A stretch of 64,000 bases of DNA from Chiua virens (Eukaryota > Basidiomycota > Agaricomycetes > Boletales > Boletaceae): NCBI GenBank assembly GCA_019787685.1, contig JAHNUO010000017.1, positions 248,001 through 312,000 of the forward strand, written 5' to 3'. The notes below the pieces were generated by a model. The model searched no databases and was not told the DNA's origin. It saw only the letters and a list, made by a program, of their open reading frames with translations. Both the position numbers and the translations under genes were made by a program. Shown here one piece after another: positions 12,144 to 20,704 of the stretch (position 1 is its first letter; the number at the start of each line of letters is the position of its first letter).

Positions 12144-15137
12144 TTAGGCTGGTGAGTAAAACTCCAAACCAAGCAAGGAGCAAAACTTCTTGAACTTGAC
12201 ATGTCCAAGGTTCTTAGTGAACATATCCGCTGGATTGTCATCTCCAGGGACATAAAGTAGCTCTACTTGTTTGTAAATCATCACTGCATCTCGTACAAAA
12301 TGGTAGCAGATGTGGATGTGTTTGGAACACTTTTCAGTGACTGGGTTCTGAGCTATAAATAGCAATCCCTGATTGTCACCACAGATCGGGATTGGTTTTA
12401 GATGGTATCCGAGTTCTTCCATCATTTGAAAAATCCATACAGCCTGGCGAGAACAATCACTCAGAGCCATGTACTCAGCTTCTGTAGAAGAGAGGGCTGT
12501 GGTTTTCTGTAGGTGTGAATTCCATAGGAAAACACCATTGGCTAGCTTCATATAAAAGCCAGTCTGAGAGTGACCGGTAATCTTATCTTGACCCCAGTCA
12601 GAATCAGTGAAGGCAATAATCCCTTTGCCAGAAGATCCATCAAACACAAGTGAATAATCACGAGTGCCGGCTAAGTAACGGCATATATACAGGGCCTTAT
12701 CAAGGTGCTCCTGTGAGGGATTTGCGGATTGTCTAGCCAGTTGCGTTACAGCATAGGCAATATCCGGTCGTGTGCCAATCATAAGATATATTAATGAGCC
12801 TATCACTGTCTGGAAGCGTGTCCGCAACTCTAAATTGACAGAGGCATCATTCTTCACTGGGTAATATCCCTGCGGTAAGGGAGTACGAGCAGGCTTGGCA
12901 TTTGTCATGCTAAAGCGCTCAAGCACTTTGTCGAGGTATGAGACTTGGTCTATGAGGATCCTATGACCTTCTCAACATATATTCATTCTGAGGAATTCAT
13001 GCGTTTCACCCAGATCACAGCATTCCCACTTCTTCATGAATGTGGCCTTTAGCTTATCTACTAAAGCTTTACTGGGTCCGCAGAAGAGGGCGTCGTCTAC
13101 ATAGATAATCGCTAGGACAATATCTTTTCCATTGCGATAGATAAAGAGGCCAGCGTCTGTTCTAAGTCGCTTGAAGCCTAGTGCCTGCATCGACTGATCT
13201 AAAGATCTCCACCAGGCTAAACCTGCCTGTTTTAAGCCATAGATGGCTCAGAGTAGTCAGAGGACTTTGCCTTTTGAGTTGGGAGGCACAAACCCTTCAG
13301 GAAACTCCATGTAGAGTTCCTCTTCCAGTATTCCATATAGGAAGGCAGATCGGACATCAAGTCCTGATATGTGCCAATCATTGAGAGCAGATAGAGCGAG
13401 CATGCATCGCACTATCTCAAAGCGTACAACTGGGCTGAAGATCTCATCAAAGTCAAGCCCTTCCACCTGTGAGAAGCCTTTGGCAACTAGGCGGGCTTTC
13501 TTGCGACCATCTGTTTTGACATCAAACACCCATCTATTTTTTATAACCTTTCGGTTGGGTGGACGGTCTGTGACTTCAAAGACTTTGCGATCTTTCATAA
13601 TTTGTAGCTCTTCCTCACAAGCTTTATGCCAGAGCTTTTGCTCTTGGTGAGGGAGCTTAAGTATGTCACGGTATGACCAGTCTCTATAGTTGACTTTGGT
13701 CATTCCAGAGTTTCCGAGTGGAACTGCATGAGCACATAGATAATGCAATAAAGCATCTCCCCCTTCCCTGGTCAGGTGTTCTACATCATCTTCTGACAGA
13801 GTTGGTGAGGGTGGGAGGCCACCAGGGATGTCTGGTGTTGCAGGTTCATGTGGAGTGCTCGATGATTCACCAATCATCTCTTTCCAGCGTGATTCCCTCT
13901 CAATTTCTTTGAGTTGTTTCAAAGGGTGTCTCTGTTCTCCATAGACATTCCCAGGTCGTCTAGGAGGGTTTTTAATCCTTTCACTGTGACGTGGTAAAGC
14001 TGGAGGGGCTGCTGGAGGTAGTCTAGGAGCACGAGGAGGGGTCACTGGAGGTGGTGGTGTTTCTTGCAAGTGTTCCGGTGCTTCCGGTGTTTCCAGGTGT
14101 ATGACAGGATGATGAGGAGCACGTTGAGGTGCATCAGACTCATCAGAGGAGAAATCCTCTGGTTCAGAGTGATGGTCATGATGAGGAGGTGGGTTGCATG
14201 GTACACTGCTTACCGGCCTGTGAGGCCAAGCCCCTGGACAACGAGGGAATAGGTTCTCATCAAAGATGGCATGAGCAGAAGTGAATATTGCATTGTTAGG
14301 ACGCATGAAAATCCAATTGGATTCACTTCCTGCTGATACACCAAGGTAGATCATCAACTGTGATTTGGGCTGTAATTTGCCTGTTCTAATCTCATTGGGA
14401 AGATGCACATAGGCACCACATCCAAAAACACGTAAGTGTGAGATTGAAGGTTTCTGTCCAGTGAGCAATTCATAAGGAGTTTTCCAATTCAATCGGGCCA
14501 ATGAAGTGCAGTTGTACACATGGGAAGCATGTAAATATGCAAATTCCCAGTAGGAATTGGGGAGACAAGCTTGAAGTCGCATTGCCTGTGCCTTATCCAT
14601 GAGAGTATGGATTAATCATTCTGCACGTCCATTTTGCTGATGAGCATATGGGGCTGATTGGAGTATGTGTATACCTTGGTCTCACATATACTCGGTAAAG
14701 GCTTTAGAAGTGAATTCACCTCCGGCATCGGAACACCAACCTTTAATTTGAGCATTATATTGGTTGCGGACATAGGTAAAGAATTGCTTTGTAGCCTTTA
14801 AGGCTTGATCCTTGGATTTGAGACATACAACCCATGACATAGATGTATAGTCATCATAAAACACGATCGCATATTTATGCTTATGATATGATTCAACCTC
14901 AAAATACTTGAGATCTGAGTGTATTAACTCAAAGGGAGCAGAGGCTCTCTTCTCAGTATGAGGGAATGATCGGTTTGGTTGTTTTCCAAGTTCACATCCA
15001 GGACAGATGGGTGCTTTCAACGGAATGTCTACTTCCAGAAAGTCTTTGGTGTGTTTGCGTGCAGCTTTAAGCACATCACGTGAAGGATGGCCAAGACGAC
15101 GATGTATCAACTCAAAATCAATAGTATTGAGTGACAT
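12144..15137 (-). pseudogene. copia pol: integrase, reverse transcriptase and RNase H, with six nonsense codons in and just before it
   Basis: The pre-integrase zinc motif is represented by 'ELIHRRLGHPSRD' and CPGC (about 15,110-15,000). The integrase core follows with 'HSDLKYFEV', 'FYDDYTSMSWV' and 'WCSDAGGEFTS' (about 14,920-14,700). A proline-rich linker lies near 14,230-13,960. Reverse transcriptase shows 'VFDVKTDGRKKARLVAKGF', 'LDVRSAFLYGILEEELYME' and the catalytic 'IYVDDALF' (about 13,110). RNase H shows 'TDSDWGQDK', 'SSTEAEYMALSDCSRQA' and 'GDNQGLLFI' near 12,600-12,340. TGA codons in frame lie at 14,682, 14,616, 13,257, 13,248 and 12,972 (first bases on the + strand), with one more at 15,213. 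Each could derive from CGA by one C-to-T change. All pieces share one frame, so no frameshift is needed within pol. Confidence 0.93.
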
Positions 15138-15179
15138 TGAATGAGTTTTAACACTTTTTAGTGTTTCTGGGCGTGTTTC

Positions 15180-15470
15180 ACTTCTTCTAAGTCGTTCCGA
15201 GTGTTCCGGGTGTCATTCTGGACTGGAACTGGTCTTCCGAGTTGATTTTAAGTGTGTATAAGTGGTTCCGAGTGGTTCCGAATGTTCCGAACCGGAATGA
15301 AGTTTCCTACAATGACTTTGATTGAAAAAAGTGGTTCCGAGCACTTCCAGGTTGGAAGTGTCGGTAGTGATCAAGGTAGGTGTAAAACTGCTCGGAACTG
15401 CTTCGGAACAGTCTCGGAAGCAATCGGAAGTGTTTGGGAGCAACTTGGAAGTGTTTTGGAAGTGATCTGA
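15180..15470. repeat. Degenerate TTCCG/CGGAA-rich cluster inside the copia element
   Basis: TTCCGAG, GGTTCCGA, CGGAAC and GGAAGTG variants recur every 10-20 bp. The stretch still reads in the polyprotein frame as a serine/threonine-rich linker between protease and integrase. The same pentamer fills part of the LTR (11,975-12,065). Confidence 0.6.
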
Positions 15471-15676
15471 GGTGATAGGAGCAGGTTTGATGCTCTTAGC
15501 ATGCAGCCAGTACATTGTGTCTGTACCATGTGAATGAAATGACAACACAGTATGCTTCTGCTGTGAATGGTGAAAGTCTATGTGTCCAGGACGTTGTAAG
15601 GAATAGGTATTCCCTGTGCTCACATAGCACATTTCCGCACCCTGTCGTCACCCAATCCCGATCCTGATCTGTCTGC

Positions 15677-16213
15677 ATGTGCGAACTCATCCGGATTGCT
15701 GTATCTGCGCCCGTTTTGCCTCGGACTCTTTTATTTTATTTTTGATGCTCCTTATTCATACTTAGCATTGGCTAGACCATGTCATGCAGCCCTTGCAGGG
15801 ACATTCGGGTGCCTCTCGAACTTTATACCATACGAAAACCTTCTTTTTATTATTATCCTTACTTAGGACGAGTCTGAGGGTATTCCCAAGGACTATAAAT
15901 TCACTGTATTGACAAAATACAGTAGCTTTTGCCCGTGTGCATCTGTCTCACATCATTTTCGGTTGACGTTCATTTTCTCTCACTCTCCTCGTATTTTCTC
16001 GATCCGGATCGGACTACCGCGTCCGCTTTTCTATCCGTTTTAATCCGGATTCGCCCCGGATTCATCTCGGACTACTCAAAAACCATTATTCGTCGTTCAC
16101 CAACTCAGTGTTGTCCCTGGGTCGAATGGAATCGCATTCCTTCACCCTCTTTTCTATTTCTTTCAATCCCCCTGAGTATTGCACTACAGCCGGGATATAT
16201 TACCTTCAATGTG
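15677..16213 (+). mobile_element. Candidate nested insertion (solo-LTR-like) between copia protease and integrase
   Basis: The protease frame stops at 16,206 just after 'LSVHTH', and pre-integrase coding resumes near 15,640. ATGTG occurs at both edges (15,677-15,681 and 16,209-16,213) and could be a target duplication. The inner sequence has a TATAAAT at 15,894-15,900 in plus orientation followed by a pyrimidine-rich tract, as in an LTR promoter. Its ends (CG..CA) are not perfect, and removing it does not fully restore the frame, so a small extra deletion or slip is needed. It could instead be diverged native sequence. Confidence 0.4.
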
Positions 16214-17903
16214 TGTGCACAGATAGTGTACGGTCTTTGAGGAGAGTGCCCATTGAAATTAGCTTGATTTTACAAGCAGGCATGTAAATGACTGGCAATA
16301 GACGCACAGGTCTGCTCTCATACTCAATGATGACAGTTCCTGAACCTAATACAGGAGCTTTTCCATTTGCAGTTTGCGTATAGTGTGGTGTGGTGTATGG
16401 CTTATACTCTACGAAGTCATCAATATTTGAAGTAAAATGTGATGATGCTCCAGAGTCAAGTAACCACATGTCAGGGATATCTTCTTCATGAGTGATCTCT
16501 CTTTGCTTTCCTTTGCCTGTGTACTTGTTACAGTTGTCACACATTGTGAGAGGCTGGGTAGCAGATGATATTCTCAGACTATCTACTACATTAGACACTA
16601 GTAAATGACTTCGCTGCAACACAAGGTGCATGTTAGTGTCATAGTAGGATTGTCTGGAATGAGAGACGTACTCGGGAGTGGATCCACAATCATAGTAGTG
16701 TCCAAGCCAGTCGTCTTCATCATCACCAAGGGAGACAGCATCTTCATCCTCAATAACAGCCATGGAAGTGTCTTGTTCAACACATTCCAAAAGACACTTG
16801 GATGAAGTGGGAATTTCTTCCAACCAATCCGAGTGCTTGTTGGCTATCATATCCACATTGTGGACAGATTGAATCGAAGGAGTTTCCCCAATACGGTGGA
16901 GAAGGGATATTGCATTCTGAACATGAGGGAATGCAGGAGGACCATAGTGAGTCAAAGCTGGTTTATGGGAGAGCAGACATGGGTCAATGGTCGGAGAGGT
17001 GAAAGTGGATGAGGCAGGATCAATGATGACAGGTTCTTGATCAAAATTGACGAAAGCAAATGAGGGGACCTCCTCAGCTACAATGTTGGCTTTGTGGTGA
17101 TGTTGCTGGGAGTTCTTGCTATAGTCAGAGCATTTGCCACGTCTCTTTTTCCTTCCGAAGCCTTCCGGACCGGAACCACCAGAACCAGAATTTCCCTGTT
17201 GTTTCTGCTGGGCACCAAACTTCGGTTCCTCCCCTTTCCGCTTAACAGCGGAAACCTTGTTCGCTTGTTGTTCAGGCTTAGCCTGAGATCTGGTCTGAGT
17301 TGGACGGCGAGCAACATGTTGTTGCCAAGCAGCTGTGATGGCCTGTTCTACATCTGCCATAGTAGGGGTTTTGGTATCGGCAGAGGATTTCTCATTTGCA
17401 GCGGTATTGAGTAAATTGGTGTAGAAGTCGGCATATTTGGGTAGCCGGGACAGGACGATCATCAGCTTGATCTTGTCATCAACCTTGTATTCAAAAGACT
17501 CGAGCTGGGCAAAATGGGTATTGAATTTGGCAAAAGTCTGGGCAGGATGCTGATTTTCTGAGAAGAAAAGGGACATCATGGACTTGAATTCAGAATAAGC
17601 GGAAGAGATGGTGTGGCCATCATACTGTTGCTTCAGTGAATTCCAGAGGGAAAGAGCTGTACCACAGTCAGCATGACGACTGAGCAAGTGATGCTCAATC
17701 CGAAGCTTCATGGAACCCATGGCTTTGTCGTCATTGTCATCCCAATTATTCTGCTTTTCCAAATTATCATCCGTGGGGCGTGTCCGTTTCATGCAAGCAT
17801 TCCAGACACTGACTGACTGAAGATAATTCTTCATGTCATCAGCCCAGCGACGGTAGTTTGATCCATTGAGCTTAGAAATGTTGTTGAGCATGTTAGATGA
17901 CAT
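16206..17903 (-). CDS. copia gag and protease open frame
   Basis: A 565-residue open frame starts with ATG at 17,903. 'NISKLNGSNYRRWADDMKNYL' (residues 7-27) is the typical start of a copia Gag. A Gag UBN2-like region follows with 'MKLRIEHHLLSRH' and 'FAKFNTHFAQL'. A basic KRKGEE..GRKKRRGK segment takes the place of a clear CCHC knuckle, which I do not see. The protease shows 'MWLLDSGASSHF' near residue 480 with the catalytic D-S-G. The frame then reaches the junction with the non-coding block at 16,206. No internal stop occurs here, in contrast to pol. Confidence 0.92.
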   Translation of the reverse strand: MSSNMLNNISKLNGSNYRRWADDMKNYLQSVSVWNACMKRTRPTDDNLEKQNNWDDNDDKAMGSMKLRIEHHLLSRHADCGTALSLWNSLKQQYDGHTISSAYSEFKSMMSLFFSENQHPAQTFAKFNTHFAQLESFEYKVDDKIKLMIVLSRLPKYADFYTNLLNTAANEKSSADTKTPTMADVEQAITAAWQQHVARRPTQTRSQAKPEQQANKVSAVKRKGEEPKFGAQQKQQGNSGSGGSGPEGFGRKKRRGKCSDYSKNSQQHHHKANIVAEEVPSFAFVNFDQEPVIIDPASSTFTSPTIDPCLLSHKPALTHYGPPAFPHVQNAISLLHRIGETPSIQSVHNVDMIANKHSDWLEEIPTSSKCLLECVEQDTSMAVIEDEDAVSLGDDEDDWLGHYYDCGSTPEYVSHSRQSYYDTNMHLVLQRSHLLVSNVVDSLRISSATQPLTMCDNCNKYTGKGKQREITHEEDIPDMWLLDSGASSHFTSNIDDFVEYKPYTTPHYTQTANGKAPVLGSGTVIIEYESRPVRLLPVIYMPACKIKLISMGTLLKDRTLSVHTH

Positions 17904-18230
17904 AACAGGTAGATAATCTGATGGTATGAATGTCAGTAAACCTTATTCACAGAGAAGAAGGGAGCAAGGAGAAATCAGTCGCATCTGCTGAACATTCAGT
18001 GACCCTCAGATTGGGGTGACATAGTCTCCCCCTACACTGTAGGTCTAAAAGCCTATTTCCCTGAGCGTATTCGCATCAAAAGGGAGTGTCTGGCAAGAAT
18101 TCTCAATTGCACAGGACTGGCTTTATTCAGCACATCCAGCAAGAATATTAATATTCAATTGCATTGGATGGTGAATTATCAGGTGTCCACCAAGAGCAGT
18201 CAGCGGCGGGTATATTGCACAGCTGGCCAC

Positions 18231-18245
18231 TCGGGGCTCATAACC
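18231..18245 (-). promoter_or_regulatory. Primer-binding site, complementary to the anticodon arm of a methionine tRNA
   Basis: Directly inside the 5' LTR (right LTR) the minus strand reads GGTTATGAGCCCCGA. Its complement contains CTCATAA flanked by G and C runs. That is an anticodon loop with CAT, not a tRNA 3' end. Some copia elements are primed by the 5' half of initiator tRNA-Met, and this fits that mode. Confidence 0.75.
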
Positions 18246-18613
18246 TGTTAGAACAGACCGGATCCATAGGACCCGGTTGTCCCGAGGGCAGAGTCACTGC
18301 TCTGGTAACTTACCTGATGGTGAAGCTCAAGACAATATTGTGGAGGATGGAGAGAGAGAAGATTATTATTCTGTATATACAGTAGAACATGTTTATATAT
18401 CTACTGTAATGCTATGCTGTACCTGTAGTGAGGAGTAATGGTATTGCATTGATGATTGTAACTAATTGTATTGTAGTGCCTAAGGTACTACAATAAGTCT
18501 ATAGTCGTTCTGGTACTTCCAGAGCATGGGAAACTCGGAACTTCCGGAAGCGGAAGCCTCGGAAGCGCAGGAACTACCCGGAACGGTCGGAACAGTTTAT
18601 ACATATTCCAACA
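18246..18613 (-). repeat. Right LTR (5' LTR of the minus-strand copia)
   Basis: Same length and ends as the left LTR. It carries CpG at 18,506, where the left copy has TpG, and has lost CpG at 18,511 and 18,569. As the 5' LTR of a minus-strand element it would drive transcription leftwards. Confidence 0.97.
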
Positions 18614-18618
18614 GAATG
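18614..18618. repeat. Target-site duplication GAATG, right copy
   Basis: Matches 11,710-11,714 exactly. Confidence 0.95.
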
Positions 18619-18639
18619 TGACAGCCAAAAAAGTCTAAC

Positions 18640-19576
18640 CCGATCTGGATGGACGAGCAACTGGATTCGTCCTGTACTTTCCCTGTGTTTTCTTTCTCTG
18701 TGCTTCTGTGGGGGCTTTGCTGCCATGAAGGGAAGCCGCAGGTGGGCTGGGGGGGTTCTGGTGAACTGCGATTCGCAAGCATGTTTTGTAATGGCGTTGA
18801 TCGCCACCGACACCATAATGGAGGGTTGGGTATGGGCACAGAGACTTTCCCGGCTCCGCATACATAGCTCAAATGATGCCGTCCGGGAAAGAAAACCTAA
18901 CAGGGCCTTCAATGATTGTTTGCAGTGTGATCTGGGATGGAAGACGAACAAGCCATACTGGCACCCCAGCGTGATACAGATCGTCACAAAGTGCAGGATC
19001 GCGGGTGAAAACTCCCATCCAATCTTCACGAACGGGATGAGGAAATGTGGAAGGGTGAGCCGAACGGGGGATGACAACCTCTACCCATTCAAGGAAAGCC
19101 CAGATATCGAAGAATTGATGCTGCGTGTAGGCGAATAGTCCGACTGCATCCATCAGCGTGACATGCTCGTTCAGCAAAATCCTTGCAGAGGCCTCAAGTT
19201 CCTTTAACCAGCCTTGTGCGACATCAACCTTATTCTGGCGGGTCGCATTCCATGTGTGATGTCGTTTAAGGGCTATAGAATGAAGAGTGTCGATTGTGAG
19301 CGCTTTTTCTTGTTTCAGTCGACCATATCCCGCTGGCGTATCCGCGCTCGCCTCCCAATCTTCACGTGCAAGTCTGGTCCATGCGATAGAAATGGGATCT
19401 GGGGACGGGTGAAATTCTTTCCGAGGAACGCAAGCAGAAAACTCCCAGTGCTTGCAGAACATTTGTGGCCATTGGAAGCAGTCAGCAGTGCCAAAGTGGC
19501 CGTCCGCGCGTGCACAAAGTTGTTCCTCATCATTGTGAGGTTCCGGTACGAAGAACATATTCGGGGTGGTGATCAC
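18640..19576 (-). pseudogene. 5' part of the agaricomycete hypothetical gene split by copia
   Basis: The frame contains 'SIALKRHHTWNATRQNKVD', 'QHQFFDIWAFLEWVEVVIP', 'REDWMGVFTRDPALCDDLY' and 'AGVPVWLVR'. From memory this fits a large agaricomycete family of unknown role. A TGA at 18,869-18,871 sits where CGA would continue the frame into 'AMYAEPGKSLCPYP'. The coding part ends in phase 1 at 18,640, at a GTTAGA donor, and the copia lies in the intron. The start is uncertain: ATG at 19,576 is the last possible one, and an upstream mini-exon near 19,640 could exist. This half and the half at 10,728-11,683 together once made about 560 residues or more. Confidence 0.75.
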
Positions 19577-19768
19577 GACAGTTCCGTCACTCGTACACGC
19601 TAGAGCTTTAGCGTCGAGGTGGGTGAGAGTAGCTAATGGTGAACATCAATCTCGAAGACTAAATCCTTATATAGATCGACATATGATCATCAGGTCGTGT
19701 TTGTGGTTTGTAACGAGTGACCGCAGCAGCCATCGCAACGATCGTACGATAACTGAGAATCCAAAGAA

Positions 19769-20158
19769 CAGGATGTCAGAGTCAAAAGAGCAATGCAAGA
19801 AGTGCAAGTGACGTACATAGGTTTTGGGGGGAACTTGGTGCAGGAACTTCAAGTCGAAAGGCGGAACAGAACACCGGAAGAGCTGGAGAGAAGGTTTGGT
19901 ACACCTCAAGCATCTTCAGCCCCAGTGTCGCACGATTCAAGGAGGCGACGGGGCGGCACAATGGACACACAAAGTCCAGGAGAGGTCCCTGCGTGACACA
20001 AAGTCAATTGGCAGAGATAAAATGAAGTGCAAAGCTACTGGGGGGGGTAGAGTAACAAGTCTTGAACAGGGCGAGAGGGCGAGGTGTTCGCTGTTGAGCA
20101 AAGTCACCAGGGTTCTATTGACGTGCTCACTTTTGAGCGAGGTCACCGGACAACAAGT
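19769..20158. repeat. Left arm of a long inverted repeat
   Basis: About 390 bp that recur in reverse complement at 20,248-20,636 with about 90 bp between. The arm starts CAGGATGTCAGAGTC, and the inner end is near GGTCACCGGA. Most differences I noticed between arms are CG versus TG or CA. Both arms carry an open frame that looks like a by-product of the duplication and not a gene. Confidence 0.9.
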
Positions 20159-20247
20159 TGGTGTTCGCTGTCACCAGAGTAGGGTAAAGAGTTCAAGTGT
20201 GAGAACTTCATCTTAGAAGTGCCACGTGCATATGTGCCACTACTCTT

Positions 20248-20636
20248 ACTTGTTCCGGTGACCTCGCTTAAAAGTGAGCACGTCGATAGAACCCTGGTGA
20301 CTTTGCTCAACAGCGAACACCTCGCCCTCTCGCCCTGTTCAAGACTCATTACTCTACCCCCCCCCAGTAGCTTTGCACTTCATTTTATCTCTGCCAATTG
20401 ACTTTGTGTCATGCAGGGACCTCTCCTGGACTTTGTGTGTCCATCGTGCCGCCCCGTTGCCTCCTTGAATTGTGTGACACTGGGGCTGAAGACGCTTGAG
20501 GTGTACCAAACCTTCTCTCCAGCTCTTCCGGCGTTCTGTTCCACCTTTCGACTTGAAGTTCCTGCACCAAGTTCCCCCCCAAACCTATGTACGTCACTTG
20601 CACTTCTTGCATTGCTCTTTTGACTCTGACATCCTG
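20248..20636. repeat. Right arm of the long inverted repeat, directly upstream of FunK1
   Basis: Reverse complement of 19,769-20,158. It ends 69 bp before the ATG of the FunK1 gene, so it covers what should be that gene's promoter and leader. A diverged third copy in this orientation lies at about 23,400-23,600. Confidence 0.9.
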
Positions 20637-20704
20637 CTCACCAAGTCGTTGAATTCTCACACTTTCCCCATCTATTGTCACTCTTCTAGGTCGTTGCTTT
20701 CGAC

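Larger units (their letters stand above)
11715..18613 (-). mobile_element. Complete Ty1/copia LTR retrotransposon, 6.9 kb, coding strand minus, inactivated
   Basis: Two 368-bp LTRs of 99.2% identity bound the element, and GAATG duplications flank it. The order on the minus strand is LTR, primer-binding site, gag-protease, integrase, reverse transcriptase-RNase H, polypurine tract, LTR. Integrase before reverse transcriptase defines Ty1/copia. The polyprotein lies in one frame from 17,903 to 12,144 but is broken by six TGA codons and by about 530 bp of non-coding sequence between protease and integrase. It sits inside an intron of a host gene. The near-identical LTRs mean a recent insertion. 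Confidence 0.97.

Noticed and set aside
15180..15470. CRISPR-like regular repeats
   Set aside because: The units are too short and irregular, the segment is coding inside copia, and the genome is eukaryotic.
16206..16217. gag-protease read as ending with a natural stop after LSVHTH
   Set aside because: All other polyprotein pieces share the same frame, and copia elements of this type encode one polyprotein. The stop is better explained by the non-coding block that begins there.
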